Positions 52,202-60,631 of a stretch of DNA of 64,000 nt are shown here, piece after piece. Source of the DNA: Gilvimarinus chinensis DSM 19667 (GTDB lineage: Bacteria; Pseudomonadota; Gammaproteobacteria; Pseudomonadales; Cellvibrionaceae); the NCBI RefSeq assembly GCF_000377745.1, contig NZ_KB898710.1:165059-229058 (forward strand), given 5' to 3'. The notes beneath the pieces were generated by a model, which did no database searches, was not told the origin of the DNA, and was given only the letters and a program-made list of their open reading frames with translations. The position numbers and the translations under genes are program-made. Numbering within the stretch: position 1 is the stretch's first letter; each line of letters opens with the position of its first letter.

Positions 52202-52732
52202 CTATTGTTCCGCAGGCGGTGTTTCCAGGCGAATGTCCACGGCGAGCTCATCGGCAATAACATCCAGATTGTCGTGCAGGTCGTTGAGGTTGACTCCGGC
52301 GGGCACGTGAATAACTCCGGTAGCTTCAAACATGGGTTCGCCAGACCAGGGCATGCTGGAGGTGTCGGTTTCCAGTTCGTCGACGCTGATGTTGCGCTCG
52401 GCAAACGCTTGAGAAATTTCCACCACAATGCCGGTTCGGTCCGGTCCTACGACACTAAAGTGAAATGCTTTGTGCTCGGCTGAGTTTGTGGGGCTGGCTG
52501 TCTCAACCACCACTTGCAGTCCGTCGCCGGACAAACCTTTGAGCGCCTGTTGCAGTGCCTGGCAATGTTCCTCGGCCACGCCAACCTGTAGAATACCCGC
52601 AAATTTACCGGCCAGATGAGACATACGGCTTTCCAGCCAATTGCCTTGGTGGTCATTGATTACCTTGGCCAGTTTTTGTACCACACCGGGGCGGTCGTCG
52701 CTGATAACGGTAAGAACGAGATACTGATTCAC
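52202..52732 (-). CDS. gcvR: glycine cleavage regulator GcvR-like, two ACT domains
   Basis: A 176-residue protein of two ACT domains. The first (about 4-80) begins LVLTVISDDRPGVVQKLAKV. The second (about 90-168) begins FHFSVVGPDRTGIVVEISQAFAERNISVDELETD. GcvR in E. coli binds GcvA to repress the glycine cleavage genes in the absence of glycine. Homologues in Pseudomonas and related groups have the same layout, but their targets differ and no gcv gene is nearby. The start is GTG with AAGGAA upstream. Name confidence is moderate. Confidence 0.78.
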   Translation of the reverse strand: MNQYLVLTVISDDRPGVVQKLAKVINDHQGNWLESRMSHLAGKFAGILQVGVAEEHCQALQQALKGLSGDGLQVVVETASPTNSAEHKAFHFSVVGPDRTGIVVEISQAFAERNISVDELETDTSSMPWSGEPMFEATGVIHVPAGVNLNDLHDNLDVIADELAVDIRLETPPAEQ

Positions 52733-52805
52733 AAGAGTTCCTTATTGTTGTGTCACGCACGAAGGGCCGTTGAGTAGTAAGGCCATAACCATATCATAGG
52801 CGAGT

Positions 52806-53042
52806 ATGATCATTCCTTACCAGCATTTACCTGTCAGTACGTTACAGGCTTTGTTAGAAGAATTTATTACCCGCGAGGGCACCGATTATGGCGAAAGTGA
52901 GATTGAGCTGGGTACCAAGGTCACTCAGCTGCGCGATCAGCTAAAGCGCCAAGAGGTGGTGATCGTCTTTGATCCTGCCATGGAAACCACAACTTTGGTG
53001 GCCAAACGCGAGGCTGAGGCTATGGGGCTTATGGATGAATAA
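52806..53042 (+). CDS. YheU family protein
   Basis: A 78-residue small protein with the family start MIIPYQHLPVSTLQALLEEFITREGTDYGE and the block VIVFDPAMETTTLV. YheU is widespread in gammaproteobacteria and has no known function. The next gene starts inside its end (ATG overlapping ATGAATAA), so it and the alpha/beta hydrolase are translationally coupled. In relatives it is likewise found before a hydrolase of the same kind. Confidence 0.9.
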   Translation: MIIPYQHLPVSTLQALLEEFITREGTDYGESEIELGTKVTQLRDQLKRQEVVIVFDPAMETTTLVAKREAEAMGLMDE

Positions 53043-53664
53043 ACTCAATCTTTTGTTCGAGCGCTCATCTGCCAAGGCGCCGGTGTTGGCCTTGGCTCAC
53101 GGGGCTGGCGCGCCTATGGACAGTGAGTTTATGAATCACTACAGCGCCGCGTTAGTGGCTGCAGGGGTCAGCGTATGCCGCTTTGAATTTCCGTATATGC
53201 AAGAGCGCCGCAATAGCGGTAAAAAGCGCCCGCCCGATCGCCAGCCGATATTGTTAGAGACTTGGCATAGGGTGCTGGATGCATTGGCTAATGAGCGGTT
53301 GTTTATTGGTGGTAAATCCATGGGCGGGCGTATGGCTGCTACGCTGAGCGTTGAGCGCGAGCAGGCGGGGGTGATTTGCCTTGGCTATCCTTTTCATCCG
53401 CCCGCTAAGCCCGAAAAATTGCGCCTTGAGCCCTTACAGGAATCAACTTCGCCGATGCTGATTATCCAAGGCAGTCGAGATAAATTAGGCAACCGCGAAG
53501 AAGTGGCTGGTTACTCATTGGCGCCAACGGTGAAAGTGCACTGGCTGGATGATGGCGATCATGATCTAAAGCCCAGAGTAAAAAGTGGCTTTACCCATCA
53601 ATCACACATTCACACCGCGGCACAGTTGACCGCAGACTTTATTTTATCTGGAGAAGGTTCGTGA
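53035..53664 (+). CDS. alpha/beta-hydrolase of the KANL3/Tex30 family
   Basis: A 209-residue hydrolase. VLALAHGAGAPMDSEFM holds the oxyanion region, GGKSMGGRMA the nucleophile elbow (Gly-Lys-Ser-Met-Gly) with the catalytic serine, LIIQGSRDKLG the acid and DGDHDLKP the histidine. The family is called COG3571/KANL3-Tex30; substrates are unknown. The start overlaps the end of yheU by eight bases, and its stop overlaps the rlmM start by four bases (GTGA). It is thus the middle gene of a three-gene unit. Confidence 0.87.
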   Translation: MNKLNLLFERSSAKAPVLALAHGAGAPMDSEFMNHYSAALVAAGVSVCRFEFPYMQERRNSGKKRPPDRQPILLETWHRVLDALANERLFIGGKSMGGRMAATLSVEREQAGVICLGYPFHPPAKPEKLRLEPLQESTSPMLIIQGSRDKLGNREEVAGYSLAPTVKVHWLDDGDHDLKPRVKSGFTHQSHIHTAAQLTADFILSGEGS

Positions 53665-54713
53665 ACCACCTGTATCTGCATTGCCGCCCCGGCTTTGAAA
53701 AAGAATGCGCCGCTGAAATCACCGATTTGGCCAACGCCGCTGGTTTTTTTGGTTACAGCAAAGCCGAGCCCGGTACTGCCTTAGTCACTTACGTCACACA
53801 CGAGCCAGAGGGTGCTTATAAACTGATTCGTCAGCTAATGTTTGCCGATCTTATTTTTGCTCGCCAGTGGTTCGCTGGTACGCCGGTTGCGTTACCTGAC
53901 CCCACGGACCGCCTGACACCACTGTTGGCTGAAACTCAAAAGTTGCCAGCGTGTTGCGAATGGTGGAGCGAAACTTTAGATACTAACGACGGCAAAGCGC
54001 TGTCGGGATTAAGTAAGAAATTTGCCAGGCCGTTTACTCAAGGCTTAAAGGCGCACTCGCTACTGAGTGCGGGCAGTAAGTTGCGTTTACACCTGCTGTT
54101 TTTGTCAGGCAGTGAAGCGCTACTGGGCGTGTCACCGCTAGCCAACAGCGCGCGTTGGGCCATGGGCATCCCCAGGCTTCGCCAGCCTTCGCAGGCCCCT
54201 AGCCGGGCCACCTTAAAGCTGGAAGAGGCCTGGCATCATTTTATTCCCGCCGCCGAATGGGAGCAGCGCCTGGCCGGTGGTATGCGCGGCATTGATTTAG
54301 GCGCTGCTCCCGGCGGGTGGACCTGGCAATTGGTGAATCGCGGTATGTTCGTTGATGCGGTCGATAACGGCCCCATGGCCGACTCGCTGATGGAAACGGG
54401 CCAGGTAAAGCATCATGTGGTGGATGGATTTGTTTACCAGCCCAAAAAGCCAGTGGACTGGCTGGTGTGCGATATCGCCGATAAACCCGCTCGGGTGGCG
54501 CAAATGATCGGCCAAAGGGCCGTGCAGGGGCAGTTTCGCGAGGCTGTATTTAATTTAAAACTGCCCATGAAGCAGCGCTACGCCGAAGTGGTAAAGCTGC
54601 GCGAACGGCTGCAGGCGCTGTTTGCTGAGCACGAGCTGAGTGCCGAGTTGGCGTTTCGCCAGCTTTACCATGACCGGGAAGAGGTGACCGGCCATATTCG
54701 GATAACGAGCTGA
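53661..54713 (+). CDS. rlmM: 23S rRNA (cytidine-2498 2'-O)-methyltransferase
   Basis: RlmM methylates C2498 of 23S rRNA. The 350-residue protein has an N-terminal THUMP-like region and a Rossmann methyltransferase domain with IDLGAAPGGWTWQLVNRGM (SAM loop). The catalytic Lys-Asp-Lys-Glu set fits VDWLVCDIADKP and FNLKLPMKQRY. The start is GTG with GGAGAAGG upstream. The stop abuts the ABM gene on the other strand with no spacer. Length is that of E. coli RlmM. Confidence 0.93.
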   Translation: MNHLYLHCRPGFEKECAAEITDLANAAGFFGYSKAEPGTALVTYVTHEPEGAYKLIRQLMFADLIFARQWFAGTPVALPDPTDRLTPLLAETQKLPACCEWWSETLDTNDGKALSGLSKKFARPFTQGLKAHSLLSAGSKLRLHLLFLSGSEALLGVSPLANSARWAMGIPRLRQPSQAPSRATLKLEEAWHHFIPAAEWEQRLAGGMRGIDLGAAPGGWTWQLVNRGMFVDAVDNGPMADSLMETGQVKHHVVDGFVYQPKKPVDWLVCDIADKPARVAQMIGQRAVQGQFREAVFNLKLPMKQRYAEVVKLRERLQALFAEHELSAELAFRQLYHDREEVTGHIRITS

Positions 54714-54995
54714 TTACTTTTTCAATAGCGTGATTTTTTCAAAATCCGCAAGGGTGGGGTTAAGCTGGTTTAAGGTGTCATGTCGCTCGTCGCTGTAGTA
54801 CCACTGTTTCCAGTCGTGCAGCGAGCGCCACTTCGACAACAAATAGCGATGGTTGGGTCTTTGGATGTCTTCCAGTGTCTCGCCATTGATAAAGCCAGGG
54901 GCACGGTGCGCCGCTTCCAACGCTTGTTGTGCGGCTAAATCGTAATTGCCTTCCATGCCATCGGCGATGTGTCTTTCAACCAAAACGTAAATCAT
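54714..54995 (-). CDS. antibiotic biosynthesis monooxygenase (ABM) domain protein
   Basis: A 93-residue dimeric-ferredoxin-like fold protein. MIYVLVERHIADGMEGNYDLAAQQALEAAHRAPGFINGETL and the block YLLSKWRSLHDWKQWYYSDERHD match the ABM/YgiN-type pattern. Members include quinol monooxygenases and haem-degrading enzymes, but most have no assigned reaction. It is a single gene, back to back with rlmM. Confidence 0.8.
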   Translation of the reverse strand: MIYVLVERHIADGMEGNYDLAAQQALEAAHRAPGFINGETLEDIQRPNHRYLLSKWRSLHDWKQWYYSDERHDTLNQLNPTLADFEKITLLKK

Positions 54996-55096
54996 TGCGG
55001 AGCTAGCCTTTTATACCGGTTTAGGCGCACGTCCGATACAATGGCGCCTGTGCTTTTATTGTAACGTAAAACCGTAAAGGCGAAAGGGGTAAAGTG

Positions 55097-55456
55097 CTAG
55101 TGTATTTCGCCGTGTTGAATTATCCATTCAGCCAGTTTTATCCATTCGTTAAGCAGTTTGTGGATTGACTGGATGGATTGTTGCGAGTGCAGAGGTGTGT
55201 TGAGCCAGCCATTTCCTATCTCGGTGAGCGAGGCGATAATGTCGCCAATTTGGGTGGCGCCCAGACAGTTGAAAAGTTCATAAACATCAATTCGTTGCTC
55301 TCTATACAAAGGCTGCTCTTGTAAGAGTTTTGTCAAAGAGTTGGCCAGCGCGGGTTGAGGTTCACGTAGTAAAACAGCGGTTAACTGCAGGGTGTGGTGG
55401 TTAAACCCGAGCAATGAGATGGGCTTTTCGATAGAGCTTTGATACAGCGATGGCAT
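55097..55456 (-). CDS. hypothetical protein, uncertain start
   Basis: A small helical protein of about 119 residues if ATG 55456 is used. It contains LLREPQPALANSLTKLLQEQPLYREQR, VYELFNCLGATQIGDIIASLTEIGNGW and a C-terminal WIKLAEWIIQHGEIH. I do not recognise the family. The frame is open back to 55669, which would overlap the tusA coding start by 32 bases and add about 70 residues lacking family signals, so the shorter start is preferred. Whether the gene is real is not certain; no clear ribosome site is visible. Confidence 0.4.
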   Translation of the reverse strand: MPSLYQSSIEKPISLLGFNHHTLQLTAVLLREPQPALANSLTKLLQEQPLYREQRIDVYELFNCLGATQIGDIIASLTEIGNGWLNTPLHSQQSIQSIHKLLNEWIKLAEWIIQHGEIH

Positions 55457-55637
55457 GATACAGACTCCCGCGCCACAAGCGCGCAACGCCATGAAAACCG
55501 GCACCTTGCGGTACCTGCAACTCGTCGCTGTTAGAAATGGTGTTGGGGTAAACGGGCGCAACAGTGCAAGTTGCATCACGTTAAAGTTTAGCAACGGATG
55601 CTCGGGGCAGCCGTAAATTGATAGATGATCTAACGCT

Positions 55638-55883
55638 ATGAAACAAGAGATTGATAATTTTTTAGACACCAGCGGATTATTGTGTCCAGAGCCCGTTATG
55701 ATGCTGCATCAGGCCGTGCGCTCAATGACGGCGGGGCAGGTTATTGAAGTCAAGGCCACGGACCCATCAACGACGCGCGACATTCCCAAGTTTTGTTTGT
55801 TTTTAGGGCACGAACTGCTGGAACAAGGCGAAGCCGAAGGTGTGTTTAATTACACCATTCGGCTGAAAAAAGAAGAGTGTTAA
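55638..55883 (+). CDS. tusA: sulfur-carrier protein TusA
   Basis: TusA takes persulfide sulfur from IscS and passes it to TusBCD-TusE-MnmA for 2-thiouridine at tRNA position 34, and to other pathways. The 81-residue protein has the signature LLCPEPVMMLHQAVRSM with the active cysteine at position 16, then VIEVKATDPSTTRDIPKFC. Length is normal. The ATG has no strong ribosome site. The gene stands alone, with convergent genes on its right. Confidence 0.94.
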   Translation: MKQEIDNFLDTSGLLCPEPVMMLHQAVRSMTAGQVIEVKATDPSTTRDIPKFCLFLGHELLEQGEAEGVFNYTIRLKKEEC

Positions 55884-55930
55884 CCCGCCAGTGATAATTG
55901 TCGGGTTAAGATATTAGATGCGAGGCTTAC

Positions 55931-56626
55931 TTAGTTTTCGTCAACTAGCATGGAAATTGCCGCCAAAGCTTCCGGGTCTTCCGCTTTGATTTTGTTGGCG
56001 ATTTGATGCTGGAAAAAATAACGAAATTCATCGTTAAGCTGCGCCGAGTACAAACAGTCGTCACCGGGTAATACGGGCGTGCTGCTGACTTTACTGGCAT
56101 CGGTAAGCATGCCGTAAATATTGCCATCGTGCAGCAGACGCCAGCTGACAACCTCCACCAGAGTTAACTGATGGGTGGTTTCATTGGCCAGAACCGCGTG
56201 GGTGCCAATGGTGTCCGGCAGCTCTTGCACGACATCGTCATCATTGTCGCACTCAAGCTCGTAGTATTCGGCGGCGGTTTCCAGCTCAATAATTTTGTGC
56301 ATGGGCGCGTCGAAAAACACCTCGTCTATACCGGCGTCGTAGTACCCCTCCCATTGACCGTTCAGTGGGTCGAACACATCGGTGCAGGCCACTATATCGT
56401 TGAGCCAGGGCACCAGGCCCACCACCTCACCGTTGGCGCGCAGGCCCCAGGCGAGCACTTTAAGGCTAAACAATTTGTCGGGGTTGCTTTCGTTGGAGTA
56501 GAGCATCTCCAGGCCGTCTAACTCGGGCGACAGGCGAATAAAACGTTCGTCGTGAAGCTCGCGATAGGATTTGCCAGAGAAAAAGTCCACGACATTGTCG
56601 TTGTGGCTTTTTGTGGGGGTCTTCAT
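55931..56626 (-). CDS. conserved hypothetical acidic protein
   Basis: A 231-residue, strongly acidic soluble protein. It starts MKTPTKSHNDNVVDFFSGKSYREL and contains WGLRANGEVVGLVPWLNDIVACTDV, VSWRLLHDGNIYGMLTD and the C-terminal EFRYFFQHQIANKIKAEDPEAL. The repeated W-x-L-x-x-x-G-x-(V/I)-x-G-(L/M) pattern in two places suggests a duplicated small domain. AGGAGG lies just before ATG 56626, which settles the start. I know of no function; similar proteins are found in Pseudomonas and Cellvibrionales (memory, unchecked). Confidence 0.7.
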   Translation of the reverse strand: MKTPTKSHNDNVVDFFSGKSYRELHDERFIRLSPELDGLEMLYSNESNPDKLFSLKVLAWGLRANGEVVGLVPWLNDIVACTDVFDPLNGQWEGYYDAGIDEVFFDAPMHKIIELETAAEYYELECDNDDDVVQELPDTIGTHAVLANETTHQLTLVEVVSWRLLHDGNIYGMLTDASKVSSTPVLPGDDCLYSAQLNDEFRYFFQHQIANKIKAEDPEALAAISMLVDEN

Positions 56627-56818
56627 AATACACCTCCTGGATGAGGCCGATGACATCGCCGAAGGCGGCGTCGGGAAGGCTTGCCGGAAAATTTCGCGCC
56701 ATCACTACATAAGGTATATCCTAAACCGCTATAGCACAATACTTGTGATGCAAATTTTCCCTAAACATTTTTCACTGATGCAAAGCGCACTTTTGACCGC
56801 GCCACAGAGTTTGAGATT

Positions 56819-57388
56819 TTGACTGCTTTTGCCCACCAAGTTACTCACAATTGCCACGCTTTGGTTCGGATTTTTAATTCCTGTTTCGAGGAAAGCGAGT
56901 CCACCTGCTTAACCGGTGGTGCCAGCGAGCCGCTGTATACGCCGGCAGATCAGGGCCAACCCGCCTGTATTTATTTCAGCCACGACTATTTTGCCAGTGC
57001 TTTGCACGAGGTTGCGCACTGGTGTGTGGCGGGACCGGCGCGGCGAAAGCTTGAAGACTACGGATACTGGTACGCGCCAGATGGCCGCAGCGCCAGCCAG
57101 CAGGCAGAGTTTGAGCGGGTAGAGGCCAGACCGCAGGCGCTGGAGTGGGTGTTTTCGGCCGCAGCTGGGTATCGGTTCCGAGTCAGTGCCGATAACCTGA
57201 ATTTAGGGCTGGGGCCCTCCGATGATTTTAAAGATGCCATTTTCAGCCAGCTGCAGGGGCTGCGCGAGCACGGTTTGGCACCGCGCGCCGCACGCTTTAC
57301 GCAGGGGTTGTTGAGTTTTTATCGGCCGGGTTTGGACGTTGCTCAGCTATTGGGTGGCGGCGATACGTTTAAGAGGGACGCACTTTGA
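56819..57388 (+). CDS. epmC: elongation factor P hydroxylase EpmC
   Basis: EpmC (YfcM) hydroxylates the beta-lysylated lysine of EF-P. The 189-residue protein aligns by eye with E. coli YfcM: ALVRIFNSCF, EPLYTPAD, ASALHEVAHWCVAGPARRKLEDYGYWYAPDGR with the metal-binding HExxH-like HEVAHW, and RPQALEWVFSAAAGYRFRVSADNL. The start is TTG 56819, supported because residue 1 corresponds to the known N-terminus. It begins a run of five co-directional genes; xni starts by a four-base overlap with its stop. It implies EpmA and EpmB elsewhere in the genome. Confidence 0.92.
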   Translation: MTAFAHQVTHNCHALVRIFNSCFEESESTCLTGGASEPLYTPADQGQPACIYFSHDYFASALHEVAHWCVAGPARRKLEDYGYWYAPDGRSASQQAEFERVEARPQALEWVFSAAAGYRFRVSADNLNLGLGPSDDFKDAIFSQLQGLREHGLAPRAARFTQGLLSFYRPGLDVAQLLGGGDTFKRDAL

Positions 57389-58281
57389 GCCGGGCGCCCG
57401 TGTGTTTGATCGACGCCTCGATTTACATCTTTCGCTACTATTTCTCTATGCCGCCCAACTGGTTTTGTGAGGATAATGGCCATTCCACCGAAACGGTCTA
57501 CGGCTATACGAATTTTTTGTTGGGCTTTCTTGAGCAGCATAACCCTCTTTGGGTTGCCGCCTGTTTTGATGAGAGTTTGGGGTCCGGCTTTCGGTATCAA
57601 CTGTCGCCGGATTACAAAGCTTCGCGTGCGCTGCCCGACGAGGCCTTGGCGTTTCAGCTAGAGGCCTGTAAAACGGCGACGCAATTGCTGGGGGTGCGCA
57701 CCTTTGCCAGCACCACCTACGAGGCCGACGATTTATTGGCCAGTCTTTATTCTGATTGCACGGCGGAGGATACGGCCATCGCTGTGCTCAGCAGGGACAA
57801 AGACTTGGGGCAAATTCTCGCCCGCGAGCAAGACTTTTTATGGGATTACAGTGCTGAGAAAAAGCACTTTGGTGAAGATGTTAAAGCGCGTTTTGGCGTG
57901 CCCCCAGATCAAATGGCCGAATTGCAGGCTTTGGTGGGGGATGCCTCAGATGATATTGCCGGGGTGCCCGGTGTCGGTATAAAAACCGCTGCCGCGCTGT
58001 TGAACCAGGGGCGAAGTTTGCAGCAACTGCTGGAAGATCCAGGCCAGATTGCCGATTTTCCCATTCGTGGGGCTCGCAGCCTGGCACTAAAAGTGGCTGA
58101 ATTCAAACCGCAAATCGCACTCGCCTTGCAACTGGTGACGCTAAAAGGTGATTTGGCGCTTATTAAAAGTCCTGCCGAGATTACCTGGAAGAAGCCTGAT
58201 ACGGAGACTTTTACCGATTTTTGCCAGCGTATGGGCTGGCCCGCTGTTGCTAAAAGGGCGCGGCGCTTGATGGATAGATAG
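57385..58281 (+). CDS. xni: flap endonuclease Xni (ExoIX-type 5'-3' exonuclease)
   Basis: A 298-residue stand-alone 5' nuclease homologous to the N-terminal domain of DNA polymerase I. Metal-ligand blocks are VCLIDASIYIFRYYF, TTYEADDLLASLY, SRDKDLGQIL and GDASDDIAGVPGVGIKTAAALL, the last including the helix-hairpin-helix DNA-binding motif. E. coli Xni is about 251 residues; this one is longer, with a fuller set of acidic ligands. TTG is the start, overlapping the epmC stop (TTGA). pdxB follows after 11 bases. Confidence 0.88.
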   Translation: MSRAPVCLIDASIYIFRYYFSMPPNWFCEDNGHSTETVYGYTNFLLGFLEQHNPLWVAACFDESLGSGFRYQLSPDYKASRALPDEALAFQLEACKTATQLLGVRTFASTTYEADDLLASLYSDCTAEDTAIAVLSRDKDLGQILAREQDFLWDYSAEKKHFGEDVKARFGVPPDQMAELQALVGDASDDIAGVPGVGIKTAAALLNQGRSLQQLLEDPGQIADFPIRGARSLALKVAEFKPQIALALQLVTLKGDLALIKSPAEITWKKPDTETFTDFCQRMGWPAVAKRARRLMDR

Positions 58282-58292
58282 GATAAAACCCG

Positions 58293-59441
58293 ATGAAAAT
58301 AATTGCCGATGAAAACATCCCCTTGGTGGAAGAGTTCTTTGCTGCCGACGCCGAGATTACGCGAGTGCCCGGGCGCTCGCTGACACGAGAGCAGCTGGGC
58401 GACGCTCAGGCGCTTCTGGTGCGTTCAGTTACGCAGGTAAACGAAGCCTTGCTGGCGGGCTCGGACATTCAGTTTGTGGGCACCTGCACCATCGGTATGG
58501 ATCATCTGGATCAAAGCTATCTGCAAAAGCAGGGTATCGCTTTTACCAATGCGCCCGGCTGCAATGCCAATTCGGTGGTTGAGTACGTCTATGCTGCCTT
58601 ATGTCATTTGAACGTTGATTGGCGCAACCGCACTGTAGGAATCATTGGTTGCGGTAACGTTGGCGGTGCGCTCTACCGGGCGTTAAGAGCCCAGGGCGTA
58701 GAGTGCCGCTGCTATGATCCGTTTTTAACGGCGGCGGACAATCCGGATTTAACCGAGCTTGAAGACGTGCTGCAGGCGGATATCGTCAGTATGCACACCC
58801 CGCTCACAACCACTGGGCCGTACCCCAGCCGTCACTTACTGACCAAAGAAAAAATGATGCAGCTCGCGCCCGGGGCGGTGTTGCTCAATTGTGGTCGCGG
58901 GCCCGTGGTGGACAATCAGGCATTGTTACAGGTACTGCGCACTCGTGAGGACCTGCAAGTGGTGTTGGATGTATGGGAAACCGAACCGAAATTCGCCTTG
59001 CCGCTGCTGGATCATGTGCGGCTGGGCTCGCCCCACATTGCCGGCTACAGCTTTGATGGCAAGCTTAAGGGAACTTCCATGATTTACCAGGCGTTCTGCA
59101 AGCATTTTGGCTTGGCAGAGCAAACCCGCCTTGGCGATGTCACACCCGCCGTGGCTAACAATCAACTGCACACCGATATCAAGGCCTCCGACTGGGCGGT
59201 AATTTGCGATTTGGTGGGGCAGGTGTATGACATTGAAGACGATGACCGCGCCATGCGTAAACTGGCAAGGCAAAGCCGCGACCACGGGGTGGACTTGGGG
59301 CAGGGGTTTGATTTACTGCGCAAGCACTACGCGATTCGGCGTGAATTCAATAATTATCAACTAGCGGAGGAGATTAAAAAAGAGCCGCTGGCGAAATCGC
59401 TAGCGGCTTTAGGGTTTCATTTGAACAATGAAAGAGACTGA
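58293..59441 (+). CDS. pdxB: 4-phosphoerythronate dehydrogenase
   Basis: PdxB catalyses the second step of pyridoxal phosphate synthesis. The 382-residue D-2-hydroxyacid dehydrogenase has MKIIADENIPLVEEFFA at the start, VGIIGCGNVGGALYRAL as the NAD loop, NCGRGPVVDN with the catalytic Arg, VWETEP with Glu and SPHIAGYSFDGK with His. The C-terminal dimerisation domain of PdxB (about 290-382) is complete. It is part of the epmC-xni-pdxB-kinase-methyltransferase run. Confidence 0.95.
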   Translation: MKIIADENIPLVEEFFAADAEITRVPGRSLTREQLGDAQALLVRSVTQVNEALLAGSDIQFVGTCTIGMDHLDQSYLQKQGIAFTNAPGCNANSVVEYVYAALCHLNVDWRNRTVGIIGCGNVGGALYRALRAQGVECRCYDPFLTAADNPDLTELEDVLQADIVSMHTPLTTTGPYPSRHLLTKEKMMQLAPGAVLLNCGRGPVVDNQALLQVLRTREDLQVVLDVWETEPKFALPLLDHVRLGSPHIAGYSFDGKLKGTSMIYQAFCKHFGLAEQTRLGDVTPAVANNQLHTDIKASDWAVICDLVGQVYDIEDDDRAMRKLARQSRDHGVDLGQGFDLLRKHYAIRREFNNYQLAEEIKKEPLAKSLAALGFHLNNERD

Positions 59442-59497
59442 CAGATGCGTGAGAACGCGTGTCTGCAGCCACTATAGCCGGCAATTATGAAATATTT

Positions 59498-60631
59498 ATG
59501 ACCATGCTCACTCTAGGTTTGATCATTAATCCCTTGGCTGGCTTGGGGGGTAGTCTTGCCCTGAAAGGCAGTGATGCGCCGGATACGCTGGCGCAGGCGC
59601 AGCAAGCGGGAGTAGAGGCGCAAGCGCCGCGGCGAATGCAGCGCGCTTTAGCCGCGCTGCAGCCCTATACCGACAGGCTGCGTATTGTTACTTACAGCGG
59701 TGAGATGGGGGAGTGGCTGGCTCGCACTATGGGCTTTTCCTACCAGCTACTCGGCAGTCCAGCCGGTGCCGTGACAAGCGCGCAGGATACCATCAACGCT
59801 GCACGCTGCTGTAAAGACGCGCAGGTGGATTTAATTGTCTTCGCCGGAGGCGATGGCACCGCACGCAATATTGCCGATGCCGTCGGTGTATCGGTGCCGT
59901 GTCTTGGGGTTCCCGCTGGAGTAAAAATCCACTCCGGCGTTTACACAACCAGCCCTGAAGCGGCGGGCCGAGTCTTGCAACGCTTGGCGTCGGGCCAGTG
60001 GGCGCCTTTGCTGGAGCGTGAGGTGCGCGATATCGATGAACAGGCATTTCGCCGGGGCAGGGTAAAAGCGCGCCACTACAGTGAATTGCTGGTGCCCGAG
60101 GCGCCGGATGCTCTGCAGCAGGTTAAAAACGCTGGGGCGGACATTGATGAGCTGATGCAGCTGGATGTGGCTGAAGGCGTCATTGAGGGCCTAGACCCGC
60201 AAAACCTTTATTTGGTTGGGCCGGGCTCAACCACCTATGTGATTTTGCAGCAGTTGGGGCTTGAGGGCACACTGTTGGGGGTGGATATGCTGAGAGGCGG
60301 CGAGCTGATTGCCAGCGATGTCAACGCTGCGCAGATCCGCTGCGAACTCGATAATCACCACGGACCAGTCAGTATTATTGTCACCGCCATTGGCGGCCAG
60401 GGGCATATTTTCGGGCGCGGCAACCAGCAACTGGCCAGCGATATCATTGCCCGCGTGGGTCGCGACAATATAAAAGTGGTGGCCACCACGGAAAAGCTAA
60501 AAGCCCTGCAGGGGCGGCCGCTGTTGGTGGATACCAATGACCCTGAGCTTGATAATACCCTCCGTGGCATGATGACGGTCGTTACCGGCTACCAAAACCA
60601 CGTTCTTTACCCGGTAGGAGATACGCATTGA
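59498..60631 (+). CDS. ATP-NAD kinase-like protein, COG3199 type
   Basis: A protein of about 377 residues with an NAD-kinase/diacylglycerol-kinase-like fold. It starts LTLGLIINPLAGLGGSLALKGSD, has the nucleotide motif VFAGGDGTARNIADAV, then GVPAGVKIHSGVY and the second half VGPGSTTYVILQQLGLEGTLLGVD. The COG3199 family (with AcoX) is annotated as ATP-NAD kinase but its members are not firmly assigned. The start is ATG 59498, or ATG 59504; a GTG at 59459 is also possible. It lies between pdxB and a methyltransferase gene whose start overlaps its stop by three bases. Confidence 0.82.
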   Translation: MTMLTLGLIINPLAGLGGSLALKGSDAPDTLAQAQQAGVEAQAPRRMQRALAALQPYTDRLRIVTYSGEMGEWLARTMGFSYQLLGSPAGAVTSAQDTINAARCCKDAQVDLIVFAGGDGTARNIADAVGVSVPCLGVPAGVKIHSGVYTTSPEAAGRVLQRLASGQWAPLLEREVRDIDEQAFRRGRVKARHYSELLVPEAPDALQQVKNAGADIDELMQLDVAEGVIEGLDPQNLYLVGPGSTTYVILQQLGLEGTLLGVDMLRGGELIASDVNAAQIRCELDNHHGPVSIIVTAIGGQGHIFGRGNQQLASDIIARVGRDNIKVVATTEKLKALQGRPLLVDTNDPELDNTLRGMMTVVTGYQNHVLYPVGDTH

